A stretch of 19,066 nucleotides of DNA. It comes from an uncultured Eubacteriales bacterium (lineage in GTDB: Bacteria; Bacillota; Clostridia; Oscillospirales; Acutalibacteraceae). A program made the position numbers and the translations under genes. Shown here piece by piece: positions 1 to 8,027 of the stretch. Below the pieces are notes generated by a model. It did not search any database and was not told the origin of the DNA. It saw only the letters and a list, made by a program, of their open reading frames with translations. The stretch is from contig CAKTTT010000023.1 of the NCBI GenBank assembly GCA_934615635.1, positions 1-19,066 on the forward strand, read 5' to 3'. Position 1 is the first letter of the stretch; each line of letters opens with the position of its first letter.

Positions 1-2
1 AT

Positions 3-1223
3 GGAAAGGTGACGGAACAGCGGTATTGGGAGCCGGTTTTTCAACCGGAGGAGGAAATGACCCTGGAGGATGCGGTGGATGCGGTGGACCGGGTGTTCAC
101 CGACTCCGTGGAGGCCCACCGCATCAGCGATGTGGAGGTGGGCTGCTTCCTCTCCGGCGGCGTCGATTCCAGCTTCGTGGCATCCTACTTCGGCGGCCAG
201 AAGGCCTTCACCGTGGGCTTCGATAACGGCGCCCATTACAATGAAAGCGCCTATGCGGCGGAGCTGGCCCGGGAGGTGGGGATCGAGCATTACAGCCACA
301 TCATCACGGAGCAGGAATACTGGGAGGCGCTGCCCAAGGTGCAGTATCACTTGGATCAGCCCCTGGCCGATCCCTCCTGCATCGCCTTGTACTTCGTCTC
401 CAAACTGGCGGCGGAGCATGTGAAGGTGGTGCTGTCGGGCGAAGGGGCGGACGAGCTGTTCGGCGGCTATCGTATTTATCACGAGCCTACCTCCCTGGCG
501 GGATACCAAAGGCTGCCCCGCTGGCTGCGCCGGGCGGCAGCCCGGCTGGCCGGTGCCCTGCCCTTTGATTTCAAGGGGAAATCCTTTCTGATCCGTGGCT
601 CCAAAACCCTGGAGGAGCGGTTCATCGGCAACGCCTATATGTTTTCGCAAAAGGAAAAGGACAAGCTGCTCAAGTCCATCCCCGCCACTGATCCGGCGGG
701 AAAAACCGCGGCGTATTACGACCGCTGCCGGGGACTGGACGATGTGACCCGGATGCAGTATCTGGATATCAACCGTTGGATGGTGGGGGATATCCTGCTC
801 AAGGCCGACCGGATGAGCATGGCCCATTCCCTGGAGCTGCGGGTCCCCTTCCTGGACCGGGAGGTGTTTCAGGTGGCCTCCCGGATCCCGGCCAAGCATC
901 GCATCGCCGGCGGAACCACCAAATACGCCATGCGGCTGGCAGCGAAGCGGCATATGCCGGAGGAATCCACCGCCCGCCCGAAGCTGGGCTTCCCCGTGCC
1001 CATCCGGATCTGGCTGCGCAAGGAGGAGCATTACCGCACGGTGCGGGATGCCTTCACCTCTCCGGCGGCCAAAAGCTTTTTCAGGGTGGAGGAACTGCTG
1101 AAATTCTTGGATCAGCACTACGAGGGGAAAAAGGACAACAGCCGCAAGATCTGGACGGTGTATATGTTCCTTGTATGGTACGGCGTGTATTTTGGCGAGG
1201 GGCTGCCGGAGCAGGTACAATAG
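3..1223 (+). CDS. asnB: Asparagine synthetase (glutamine-hydrolysing), C-terminal part; 5' end outside window
   Basis: This is the synthetase domain of class II asparagine synthetase, which adenylates aspartate with ATP and amidates it with ammonia released from glutamine. The reading frame is open to the left edge. A GTG at 9 could be read as a start, but the family is about 600 residues and the N-terminal glutaminase domain with its catalytic Cys2 is missing here, so the gene is cut by the window rather than short. The PP-loop ATP-binding motif SGGVDS is at residues 49-54 counted from the GTG. Further conserved blocks follow: a GEGADELFGGY-type motif near residue 145, the KADRMSMAHSLELRVPFLD block, and KLGFPVP near the C-terminus. 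A strong terminator follows 18 nt after the stop. The identification is secure; only the full length cannot be seen. Confidence 0.95.
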   Translation, partial: GKVTEQRYWEPVFQPEEEMTLEDAVDAVDRVFTDSVEAHRISDVEVGCFLSGGVDSSFVASYFGGQKAFTVGFDNGAHYNESAYAAELAREVGIEHYSHIITEQEYWEALPKVQYHLDQPLADPSCIALYFVSKLAAEHVKVVLSGEGADELFGGYRIYHEPTSLAGYQRLPRWLRRAAARLAGALPFDFKGKSFLIRGSKTLEERFIGNAYMFSQKEKDKLLKSIPATDPAGKTAAYYDRCRGLDDVTRMQYLDINRWMVGDILLKADRMSMAHSLELRVPFLDREVFQVASRIPAKHRIAGGTTKYAMRLAAKRHMPEESTARPKLGFPVPIRIWLRKEEHYRTVRDAFTSPAAKSFFRVEELLKFLDQHYEGKKDNSRKIWTVYMFLVWYGVYFGEGLPEQVQ

Positions 1224-1240
1224 AAATGGGGCGCAGAGCA

Positions 1241-1280
1241 AAAAGCTCCCCCGGCGGCAGGCCCGCCGGGGGAGCTTTTT
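1241..1280 (+). terminator. Rho-independent terminator of asnB, probably bidirectional
   Basis: A 17-bp perfect stem runs from 1241-1257 to 1263-1279 around a 5-nt loop (CAGGC). The plus strand ends in a T run and the minus strand also ends in TTTT, because the outer stem is A/T. It lies between asnB and the convergent diguanylate cyclase and can serve both. Confidence 0.9.
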
Positions 1281-1435
1281 GTGCAGCTTTAGCGAAAGAA
1301 CAGCCGCTGTGCGGGGAAGAGGCAGCGGGTGCCGTCGTCGGAGACCCGGTATTTTTTGTCCGCCGACAGCCCTTGGCGATGGGACGGATATCCGAAAAAG
1401 CCCTTATCTCCATCCCTGTTCCCTCTTGGCGGAAA

Positions 1436-2644
1436 TCAGTGGACGACGGAAACGGCCCGCCACTCCTCCACCCGGTTTTTGCCGGCCCGCTTGGCGTTGT
1501 AAAGAGCCTCGTCCGCCCTGCGCAGATACAGTTCCACCGTGTCGCCGGGCGTCAGAACACCGTGGCACAGACCGATGCTGACGGTGATGCGTCCCCTTCC
1601 CTCTCCGTCGTCATAGACGACGCCCAGTTCGTCCACCTGAGCGCGGAGCCGTTCCGCCAGAGCGAGCGCCTCCTCCCGGGTACAGCCGAACCGGACGGCG
1701 CTGAATTCCTCGCCGCCGTAACGGATCAGGACGTCCTCCGGCTGATTGAGAATATGCTTCATCACATAGGCGATCTGCCGCAGGCAGACGTCTCCCGCCT
1801 GATGCCCCATCAGATCGTTATACCGCTTGAAATCGTCGATATCCAGCATGAATACGGCGGCGGTGCCGCGGTTTTCCAACTGCCGCCGCCATTTTTCCGG
1901 CAGCATGGCATCCAGGAAGCGGCGGTTGTAGAGGTCGGACAGGGTGTCCGTCACCACAAGATGGTTGAGCCTTTCATTGATCCGGCGGATCTGCTCGTTT
2001 TGGATGGAGATAATCCGGCGGTTGAGAAAATCCTCCCGTTTGTTATGAAATTGAAAGAGGGCGATGCAGAGAATGAACACCATAAAAACAGCGGTGTTGA
2101 TGTACAGCCCCCTCTTGTCTATCGCCGGATCCCGCACCAGGGGCAGAACGAACATGAAGACCGCGTAGCTGCCGCCGTAAATCAGCAGGGATTGCCACGG
2201 ACGGATATACATCAGAATGGCCAGCCCGATCATGACGAAAACCATCACATCCGAGGAGCCCTCCTTGCCCCGGCTGTCCATCAAAGAGATCCCCACCGAC
2301 CACAGGCTTAAAAAGGCCACGTAGAAGGGGGCGGCGCGCATCGCGTGGCCGGCCCGCCGCGCCGGCTCTCTCCTCAGCCAAAGCAGGAGGAGATAGAAAA
2401 GAAGCGTGACGACGGCCAGAGAGACATACAGCCCGAAATACAGGCGGTTTCCCGGACTTTCCAGCCCCCGCCGGGTAAAGAACAGCACGAAGACGATATT
2501 GAAAAGCTCCATCAGGAAAACGATGGGCAGCGCCCATCCGGCCACCCGCATATTGGAGCGGGCCACTTCCTGGTCGAAATCATTCTGGATTTCTCTGTCT
2601 ACCCGGCCGCTGAAAAAGGCGCGGATTTCCGTTCGATTGGGCAA
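1436..2644 (-). CDS. Membrane-bound GGDEF diguanylate cyclase
   Basis: The protein has 402 residues. The N-terminal half (about residues 30-210) contains roughly six hydrophobic membrane segments with short loops and no recognisable periplasmic sensor domain. A short helical linker leads into a C-terminal GGDEF domain (about 225-400). The active-site motif RYGGEEF is intact (GGEEF at 310-314), as are the upstream DxLTxLYNRR-like block (DTLSDLYNRR) and the substrate block LDIDDFKRYND, so it should make c-di-GMP from two GTP. The RxxD inhibitory site that normally precedes the motif reads QPED, so product inhibition at the primary I-site is probably lost. The start is a TTG at 2644, preceded by an AGAAGGG-type ribosome binding site about 8 nt upstream; no in-frame ATG lies upstream. 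It is transcribed divergently from the MATE gene. Confidence 0.9.
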   Translation of the reverse strand: MPNRTEIRAFFSGRVDREIQNDFDQEVARSNMRVAGWALPIVFLMELFNIVFVLFFTRRGLESPGNRLYFGLYVSLAVVTLLFYLLLLWLRREPARRAGHAMRAAPFYVAFLSLWSVGISLMDSRGKEGSSDVMVFVMIGLAILMYIRPWQSLLIYGGSYAVFMFVLPLVRDPAIDKRGLYINTAVFMVFILCIALFQFHNKREDFLNRRIISIQNEQIRRINERLNHLVVTDTLSDLYNRRFLDAMLPEKWRRQLENRGTAAVFMLDIDDFKRYNDLMGHQAGDVCLRQIAYVMKHILNQPEDVLIRYGGEEFSAVRFGCTREEALALAERLRAQVDELGVVYDDGEGRGRITVSIGLCHGVLTPGDTVELYLRRADEALYNAKRAGKNRVEEWRAVSVVH

Positions 2645-2681
2645 TGCGTCATCCCTTCTCCCGCGTAAAGATTGTTTTTTC

Positions 2682-2710
2682 AGTATACTACCAAATTAAC
2701 CGTTTGTCTA
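2682..2710 (-). promoter_or_regulatory. Sigma-A-type promoter for the diguanylate cyclase
   Basis: On the minus strand a -35 TAGACA (2710-2705) is separated by exactly 17 bp from a -10 TATACT (2687-2682). Transcription would begin near 2675, about 30 nt before the TTG start. Confidence 0.75.
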
Positions 2711-2780
2711 ATCCTTTGTCCCGCAAATGTTGCAGAAATTCGCGGCAGGAGGCTCGAAAAATCGGTATATTTAGCCTCTA

Positions 2781-2808
2781 TGCACAAGGGAAGGAGGGGT
2801 GCTATAAT
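2781..2808 (+). promoter_or_regulatory. Extended -10 promoter for the MATE gene
   Basis: The -10 is a perfect TATAAT (2803-2808) preceded by TGC, giving an extended -10 (TGCTATAAT). A weaker -35, TGCACA, lies at 2781-2786 with 16-bp spacing. The predicted start of transcription leaves a leader of about 20 nt before the GTG start of the pump gene. Confidence 0.7.
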
Positions 2809-2836
2809 CGGAGCGGATAGGAAAGGGGGAAGGCAA

Positions 2837-4201
2837 GTGGTAAAAGATATGACGGCGGGGAGCCCCGCCAGGCTTATACTATCCTTTTCCCTGCCGCTGC
2901 TTGTGGGAAATGTCTTCCAGCAGCTTTATAACATGGTGGACGCCATGGTGGTGGGACGCTTCATCGGCACCGGCGCTCTGGCGGCGGTGGGCTCCACCGG
3001 GGCGATCTCTTTTCTGGTATTGGGCTTCGTTATCGGCCTGACGGGCGGCTTTTCCGTGGTCACGGCCCAACGCTTCGGCGCGGACGACCAGGACGGGCTG
3101 CGGCAGGCGGTGGCCATGTCCTTTTACATCGGCGCGGGCATGACGGTGGTCCTCACCGTCGTCAGTGTGTTGCTGACCCACCCGCTGCTGCGGTTTATGG
3201 ATACCCCGCCGGACATTTATGCGGATGCTTACACCTATATTGTCATCATTTTCGCGGGCAGCGGCGCCACGGTTTTCTATAATCTGGTGTCGGGCGTGCT
3301 GCGGGCGCTGGGAGACAGCCGGACGCCCTTGTATTTTCTCATTCTTTCCTCCCTTATCAATGTGGGGTTGGATCTGCTGTTCATCATTCCCTTCCAAATG
3401 GGGGTGGCGGGGGCGGCCTATGCCACGGTTATCGCACAGGTGGTTTCCGGGCTGCTCTGCCTGCTGTACATGCTGCGGCGGTATCCGATCCTCAAGCTCC
3501 GCCGGGACGACTGGCGGCTGCGCAAAAGCTGGTGCGTCCAGCATTTGAAACTGGGGTTGCCGATGGCGCTGCAGTTTTCCATCACCGCGGTGGGCATCAT
3601 GGTGCTGCAGAAGGCGCTCAATTCCTTTGGATCCAACACCATCGCCGCCTACACCGCCGCCTCCAAGGTGGAGCAACTGGCCACCCAGCCGCTGCAGACC
3701 CTGGGCATCACCATGGCTACCTATTGTGGGCAGAACCTGGGGGCGGGCCGGATCGACCGGATCCGCAGGGGCGTGGTGCGTAGCGTGCAGATCTGTGTGG
3801 TATGCTGCCTGGCTTGCGGCCTTCTGGTGGTGTTCGGCGGCCGGTTTTTCGTCGGGCTGTTCCTGGAAGGGGATCAGCCGGCGGTGGTGGAGCAGGCGCA
3901 GCAGTATTTGAACACCATCGCCGGCTTTCTGATCGTGCTGGGGCTGCTGTTTATCTTCCGCAATGCGCTGCAGGGGATGGGCAGCACGCTGGTGCCCATG
4001 CTGGCGGGCGCCGCCGAGCTGGTGGTGCGGGTGCTAGTGGCCTTTCTGCTTCCGGCGGTGATGGGCTACGCCGCCATCTGCATAGCCGGACCGGCCGCCT
4101 GGGTGGGGGCGACGATTCCGCTGATTGTCTGTTATCTTCTGCTGATGCGCCGACTGCGCTCCGTTCGTCCGGAGAAGAAGCCGGAGGAAACGGCGCCATA
4201 A
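2837..4201 (+). CDS. MATE family multidrug efflux transporter
   Basis: A polytopic inner-membrane antiporter of the multidrug and toxic compound extrusion family, expected to export cationic drugs or metabolites using a sodium or proton gradient. The protein is 454 residues from the chosen start, the usual MATE length, with about 12 hydrophobic helices in two homologous halves. Typical N-terminal MATE sequence is visible: LSFSLPLLVGNVFQQLYNMVD, then VVGRFIGTGALAAVGSTG and a loop ending TAQRFGADD. I chose the GTG at 2837 because GGGGGAAGG lies just upstream and the next residues match the family start. The frame is open further upstream to 2672, but that extension overlaps the promoter. An ATG at 2849 is the alternative start. 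The substrate cannot be told from sequence. Its stop is followed by a tandem copy of an 11-nt stretch ending ACGGCGCCAT. Confidence 0.92.
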   Translation: MVKDMTAGSPARLILSFSLPLLVGNVFQQLYNMVDAMVVGRFIGTGALAAVGSTGAISFLVLGFVIGLTGGFSVVTAQRFGADDQDGLRQAVAMSFYIGAGMTVVLTVVSVLLTHPLLRFMDTPPDIYADAYTYIVIIFAGSGATVFYNLVSGVLRALGDSRTPLYFLILSSLINVGLDLLFIIPFQMGVAGAAYATVIAQVVSGLLCLLYMLRRYPILKLRRDDWRLRKSWCVQHLKLGLPMALQFSITAVGIMVLQKALNSFGSNTIAAYTAASKVEQLATQPLQTLGITMATYCGQNLGAGRIDRIRRGVVRSVQICVVCCLACGLLVVFGGRFFVGLFLEGDQPAVVEQAQQYLNTIAGFLIVLGLLFIFRNALQGMGSTLVPMLAGAAELVVRVLVAFLLPAVMGYAAICIAGPAAWVGATIPLIVCYLLLMRRLRSVRPEKKPEETAP

Positions 4202-4224
4202 CGGCGCCATCATACGGATGCCAT

Positions 4225-4260
4225 CGGGAGGCTGCCGGAAACGGCGGCCTCCCGCCTCGT
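4225..4260 (+). terminator. Possible weak terminator after the MATE gene
   Basis: A 13-bp stem (4225-4237 with 4242-4254, one G-T wobble) closes on a stable GAAA tetraloop. It is followed by CCTCGTTTATCC rather than a clean T run, so termination may be partial and the downstream PBP gene could receive read-through. Confidence 0.5.
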
Positions 4261-4329
4261 TTATCCGGGCGCAGACGGGGCATACTATTTCCCAAGAAGC
4301 CGCTTTTGGCGGCGCAAGGGGGAATCGGG

Positions 4330-5946
4330 ATGCGCAAACGGTCGGTGGCGACCTTTTCCTGTATGCTGGTGGCGCTGATGGCCGTCATTATCCGGGTGCT
4401 GGAGCTGTCCCAGGGCGGGCTGTCCGAGGCGGCTGACCAGCAAAGCAGCCTGACGATCACGGTGGCGAACGTCCGGGGCACCATCTACGACCGGAACATG
4501 AAACCCCTGGTCAACCGCCAGACCAGCTACCGGGCCTGCGTGGCGGGCTTTCCGGAGGCGATCGCCGCCGTAGCGCCGGAGCTGGACGAGGAAGCCATGG
4601 CGGAGCTGGAGGAACGGCTGCGGACCAACCGGCCGGCGGTGGTGTCTTTGGAAAAGCCGGTCACCTACACGGACGGGCTGGCGCTTTTTCAGGTGCCGGA
4701 GCGATATTCCGGCAGCCTGCTGGCCCCTCATCTGCTGGGATATCTGGATGGGGACGGCCTCCACGGCGTCACGGGGATAGAGCAGGCCTTCGACGAATAC
4801 CTGACGGAGCATTCCGGCAAGGCGACGGTGACCTACAAGGTGGATGCCGCCGGCCGGCCGCTGCAGGGGGAAAAAATGGAGATCAGCAGCACGCTGCAGG
4901 AGGCCAAGGCGGGGGTGGTGCTGACCCTGGATCAGGATATACAGAGAATCGCGGAGGATGCGGCGAACAAATATATCCAGCGGGGAGCGGTGGTGGTGAT
5001 GGAACCCGCCACCGGGCGGATTCTGGCCATGGCGAGCCTGCCGGATTTTCAGCCGGATACGGTGGCGGACTGCCTGGAGGCGGAGGATGCGCCGCTGCTC
5101 AACCGGGCGCTGTGCAACTATAATTGCGGGTCGGTGTTCAAGATCGCCTCCCTGGCCGCGGCGCTGGAGCAGGGCCTCTCACCCGATACCAGCTACACCT
5201 GTACCGGGCAGGTGGTTATCGGGAACAATACCTTCCATTGCCACAACCGGCTGGGCCATGGCACCCTCAATATGACGGAGGGCTTTTCCGCCTCCTGCAA
5301 TCCCTATTTCATCCAGCTCATGCAGGCCGCCGGCGGCCGCGCCCTTTACCGTATGTCCACCCTGCTGGGCTTCGATCGGTCGCTGGTTCTGGCAAATGGG
5401 ATCCAGACCGCCCGGGCAGTGCTGCCCGCGGAGGAGGAGCTGCTTTCCCCCGCGGCGGTGGCGAATCTTTCCTTTGGCCAGGGCTCGCTGTTGGCTTCCC
5501 CCGTCCACATCGCGCAAATGGTGGCGGCGGTGGTCAACGACGGACAGGTGATCCGCCCCACGGTGCTGCTGGGCTACGCGGATAAGGAGGGCAACCTCAC
5601 CGAGGAGGAGCCTGCCGCGCCGCAGACCGCCTTTTCCGCCCAGACGGCGGCAACCATCCGGGGGATGATGGCCAAGGTGGTGGAGGAGGGTACCGGTCAA
5701 TCCGCCCTGCCGGCTTACGGCGGAGCGGGAGGCAAGACCGGTACTGCCGAGACCGGCTGGGTGCAATCGGATAAGGCGGTGGTGCAGAGCTGGTTCGCCG
5801 GGTATTATCCCGAGGAGGAGCCCCGCTACGTCATGGCGGTGATCGCCGAGGATACCAACAACACGGGCAGCAAGGCGGCCCCGGTATTCAAGCAGATCTG
5901 CGACAAGATCTATGAACTGGAGCAGAGCCGGGCCAACGCGTCATGA
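4330..5946 (+). CDS. Class B penicillin-binding protein (peptidoglycan transpeptidase)
   Basis: A membrane-anchored DD-transpeptidase that cross-links peptidoglycan outside the membrane. The protein has 538 residues. An uncleaved N-terminal anchor (about 7-24) is followed by a dimerisation/pedestal domain that starts with VRGTIYDRN (48-56). The transpeptidase domain begins near residue 195. All three catalytic motifs are present: SVFK with nucleophile Ser268, SCN at 322-324, and KTG at 469-471. There is no PASTA domain, so it is more like a short SpoVD/FtsI or PBP2 relative than a PASTA-bearing PBP. The ATG at 4330 has an AAGGGGGA element about 9 nt upstream; the frame is open further upstream only inside the MATE gene. 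With no divisome or sporulation neighbours, division, elongation and spore roles cannot be separated. Confidence 0.93.
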   Translation: MRKRSVATFSCMLVALMAVIIRVLELSQGGLSEAADQQSSLTITVANVRGTIYDRNMKPLVNRQTSYRACVAGFPEAIAAVAPELDEEAMAELEERLRTNRPAVVSLEKPVTYTDGLALFQVPERYSGSLLAPHLLGYLDGDGLHGVTGIEQAFDEYLTEHSGKATVTYKVDAAGRPLQGEKMEISSTLQEAKAGVVLTLDQDIQRIAEDAANKYIQRGAVVVMEPATGRILAMASLPDFQPDTVADCLEAEDAPLLNRALCNYNCGSVFKIASLAAALEQGLSPDTSYTCTGQVVIGNNTFHCHNRLGHGTLNMTEGFSASCNPYFIQLMQAAGGRALYRMSTLLGFDRSLVLANGIQTARAVLPAEEELLSPAAVANLSFGQGSLLASPVHIAQMVAAVVNDGQVIRPTVLLGYADKEGNLTEEEPAAPQTAFSAQTAATIRGMMAKVVEEGTGQSALPAYGGAGGKTGTAETGWVQSDKAVVQSWFAGYYPEEEPRYVMAVIAEDTNNTGSKAAPVFKQICDKIYELEQSRANAS

Positions 5947-6003
5947 CCCCGGATACAGCCGGGGCGCGGATTGGCAGGCTGTTGGTGGCTGGGAAAAGGG
6001 ATG

Positions 6004-6040
6004 AGGCCGGCGAACCTTTTATAAGGCGCCGGCCTTTATT
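6004..6040 (+). terminator. Rho-independent terminator of the PBP gene
   Basis: A 9-bp stem AGGCCGGCG/CGCCGGCCT (6004-6012 with 6027-6035) extends through CCTT/AAGG after a two-base bulge, and is followed by TTTATT. It sits about 60 nt after the PBP stop codon. Confidence 0.8.
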
Positions 6041-6696
6041 AACAGAAGGAAAACCAGCAGCATAGCCGAAGGAGGCGTCCCGTAAAAGCTAAATAGCAGA
6101 AAAACCAACAGTAGCTGCTATGCGCCTGCTTACGGGCGGGGGACAAGCGATGCAGGGAAAGTAGCTTTCCATGCGTCTTGAAACGCCCGCCGGCAGCAGG
6201 CCCCTTTGGCGCCTGCTCACGCCTCCTGATTAGCTGCTGCCTGTGGTTCCGTTCAGCCGTTTGCTCCATGTCCCGCCAAGAGGCCGGTCGGCGTTTGGCG
6301 GCCGTTTATCAACCGATGCTTATTCACTCGCCCCGCCGGCCCCATGCTAAGACTGCCGCGGGATATTGTCCCCCTCCCGCTGTGCCGGGGGGCCGGAAAA
6401 GCTCTAGCGATCCGCTGAAAAAGAAGGAACGGGCAGCGGGCGAAAGGGGAACGGCGAGAGGGAAATCGCCGGGGCAACCAATAGGAAGGCGAAGAGACGG
6501 CGTATCGAAGTCAGGCGGCGCCCCGCTTTTTAGAAAATCCGCAGAAATCGCCGTCGTTTGGATCGAGAGAAGGGAAGGAGGAGAGCGGCGCGCAGCAAAT
6601 GTCGGCTGTTTGACACACCTTCAGGCGTGGCCGCTCCCCGGGCCTTTCCGGCGTTTTCCGCAAAACCGCGGGTTGTGCCGGTGTATGTGCGCTTTC
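6041..6696. other. Gene-free, hairpin-rich intergenic stretch of unknown function
   Basis: About 650 nt with no convincing coding sequence on either strand: open frames here lack ribosome binding sites and protein-like composition. Its first 180 nt contain three consecutive stems. The first is nested: CCCGTAA 6079-6085 with TTACGGG 6130-6136, enclosing ATAGCAG 6093-6099 with CTGCTAT 6115-6121. The second is a long hairpin at 6144-6180 with a GGAAAG/CTTTCC apical stem. The third is AGCAGGC 6195-6201 with GCCTGCT 6211-6217. A further 6-bp hairpin, CGGCGA/TCGCCG, is at 6452-6471. I found no tmRNA, RNase P RNA or SRP RNA signatures and no clear promoter. Confidence 0.5.
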
Positions 6697-7134
6697 CTAT
6701 CGGCAGGTTTTGATGAAGCAGACAACGCGGCCCGCTTCCGCGAATCCCGCGTGCAGATGGAAGGCCTGGCTGGCGAGGTTGTCCAGCTCGCAGTCGCTGG
6801 CGAATTCCCGGCAGCCTTTGGAGGCCGCCCATCCTTCACATTCCCGCAGCAGCGCCCTTGCCCAGCCCTGGCCCCGATAGGGCGGCCGGATATAAATGCC
6901 TTCCAGATATCCCACCGGGCTGCTCTGAGCGCCTTCCACGTAATCCCGTCTTAGCTGGCATTGGGCGAAACCCACCGGCCCGCTCCCATTGGCGGCGATA
7001 AAGAAGGCGGCCTCTTCGCTTTCCAGAAGGGGGGAGAGCTCCTTTGTCAGCTCTGCCGCCGTGTGCGCTGGCCACAGCTCCAGGGCCAGCTTCGTCAGGA
7101 GGGGCAGCGCCTCTCTGCCCGCTTGATACAGCAT
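6697..7134 (-). CDS. GNAT acetyltransferase resembling aminoglycoside 6'-N-acetyltransferase AAC(6')
   Basis: A cytosolic acetyl-CoA-dependent N-acetyltransferase of 145 residues, the size of AAC(6')-I enzymes. The order and spacing of blocks match that subgroup more closely than generic GNATs. They are an LALELWP segment near residue 15, AAFFIAANG then VGFAQ, RRDYVEG followed by SSPVGYLEGIYIRPPYRGQG (71-90, containing the acetyl-CoA pyrophosphate-binding RGQGWA), and a C-terminal FASDCELDNLASQAFH with GFAEAGRVVCFIK. The start is the ATG at 7134 with only a weak GGCGGGA element upstream. Single gene, flanked by gene-free DNA. Whether it acetylates an aminoglycoside or another amine cannot be decided from sequence. 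Confidence 0.85.
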   Translation of the reverse strand: MLYQAGREALPLLTKLALELWPAHTAAELTKELSPLLESEEAAFFIAANGSGPVGFAQCQLRRDYVEGAQSSPVGYLEGIYIRPPYRGQGWARALLRECEGWAASKGCREFASDCELDNLASQAFHLHAGFAEAGRVVCFIKTCR

Positions 7135-7172
7135 GGATCATCCCGCCTTTCACCGTTTTTAGCTTGCGGTCT

Positions 7173-7181
7173 ATTTTAGCA
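7173..7181 (-). promoter_or_regulatory. Possible extended -10 element for the acetyltransferase
   Basis: The minus strand carries TGCTAAAAT (7181-7173), an extended -10, about 40 nt upstream of the GNAT start. No convincing -35 is visible, so this is tentative. Confidence 0.35.
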
Positions 7182-7212
7182 GAATCCTCCGCCCGCCGCA
7201 AGGCGGGGGCCC

Positions 7213-7241
7213 TTGACAAATCCGCCTGCCGCGGCTATACT
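7213..7241 (+). promoter_or_regulatory. Consensus promoter of the alaS T-box operon
   Basis: A perfect -35 TTGACA (7213-7218), 17 bp of spacing and a -10 TATACT (7236-7241). It precedes the T-box leader, with transcription expected to start near 7248. Confidence 0.88.
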
Positions 7242-7247
7242 GGAGGC

Positions 7248-7486
7248 ATAGCTGAAAGGCTGAGACGGGAAGACCGGCTGTTGGATGCAGACAGAGAGGG
7301 CGACCGCGCTGGAAACAGCGCGCTGGAAGGCCGCCTCTGCGGGATATGGACGGAGCCGCCCCCGAGCCCCGCCGCGGTGAGCGGCGGCGTTTTCCGCGTT
7401 AAGGAAGCAGAGCGGCGCCCTTCCGGCGCAATTTGGGTGGTACCACGGTTCCTCCGTCCCATGATTGGGGCGGAGGTGTTTTTTAT
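7248..7486 (+). promoter_or_regulatory. T-box riboswitch controlling alaS
   Basis: A tRNA-sensing leader: uncharged tRNA pairs with a specifier codon and with the T-box bulge, favouring an antiterminator and allowing transcription. Visible parts are the Stem I segment with AGAGAGGG near 7289 and a GCAG/CTGC helix (about 7279 with 7337-7340), the T-box TGGGTGGTACCACGG (7434-7448), and an intrinsic terminator CCTCCGTCCC/GGGGCGGAGG (7451-7460 with 7467-7476) followed by a T run. A GCC triplet (7355-7357) sits on the 3' side of Stem I where an alanine specifier could lie, but I could not fold the loop with confidence. The next gene is alaS, which supports tRNA-Ala as the ligand. Confidence 0.92.
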
Positions 7487-7489
7487 TGG

Positions 7490-8027
7490 CGGCCCTTTTG
7501 CGGGGAAGGGGAGGAGCAGCCGGGCAGCCAGTGGGAACTGTGGGAACCGTGGCCGGGAGGTGGATCCGGAGACAATCGGTATCGGCGCTGTCCTGGCGGG
7601 CTTGCGCCATGGACCGGCGACAGCCCCTGAGCGGGGCGGGGAGGCCGCGTCTGCCCGGCGCGCCCGGGGGGATCCCCGCCAAAGAGCGGGACGGGAGGCG
7701 GCCTGGGGACGCCGTCGGGGTCTTCCGGCGGACAGAACCGTCATCCACGGCCCATACAGGAGGCTGCCTCGGGGGTTTTACGGGCGAGGCGGCGGCCGGC
7801 GCTTTCTTTTCTCCTCTGACGGGAGAGGAGGCGCGGCGCGGGAGGATCCGAACCATTCCGGATCGGGGGAGCGATGGCCGCGTAGGACCCGCAATGGCTG
7901 GGAGCCTTTCGGCAGAGGGTTGCGATGCTTCAAAATCGGCGTTTCCGGCGGGTTCGGCGGCAGTCGGACCGGCGGGAACGGGATGGAGATAGATGCGCGG
8001 CGTATCTTTACCGTTATTCATGCGTTA
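7490..8027 (+). other. Long untranslated leader between the T-box terminator and alaS
   Basis: About 540 nt follow the T-box terminator before the alaS ribosome binding site. Open frames cross it on both strands, but they are Gly/Arg/Pro-rich, lack ribosome binding sites and run through the T-box itself, so none looks like a gene. Local hairpins include CTCCTCT/AGAGGAG (7811-7817 with 7824-7830) and GATCCG/CGGATC (7845-7850 with 7859-7864). I recognise no second riboswitch consensus in it. A T-box terminator is normally followed closely by its gene, so this gap is unusual. Confidence 0.5.

Noticed and set aside
1289..1435. In-frame 48-codon extension after the diguanylate cyclase stop, reading ...GLSADKKYRVSDDGTRC...
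   Set aside because: It looks somewhat protein-like, and read-through of the TGA was considered, but 48 stop-free codons are unremarkable at this base composition and the GGDEF domain is already complete.
776..2311. 511-codon plus-strand frame across asnB and the diguanylate cyclase
   Set aside because: It is out of frame with asnB, runs through the asnB terminator and is antisense to a clear GGDEF gene.
6178..6954. 258-codon plus-strand frame in the hairpin region and opposite the GNAT gene
   Set aside because: No ribosome binding site, composition unlike a protein, and its second half is antisense to the GNAT gene.
7248..7300. TPP riboswitch, suggested by GGCTGAGACGGGA near 7258
   Set aside because: The rest of the THI-box consensus is absent and the segment is fully explained as the start of the T-box leader.
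7176..8021. 281-codon minus-strand frame opposite the T-box and alaS leader
   Set aside because: It runs antisense through the promoter, T-box and terminator, is Pro/Arg/Ala-rich with no recognisable domain, and lacks a ribosome binding site. Long stop-free frames are expected in GC-rich DNA.
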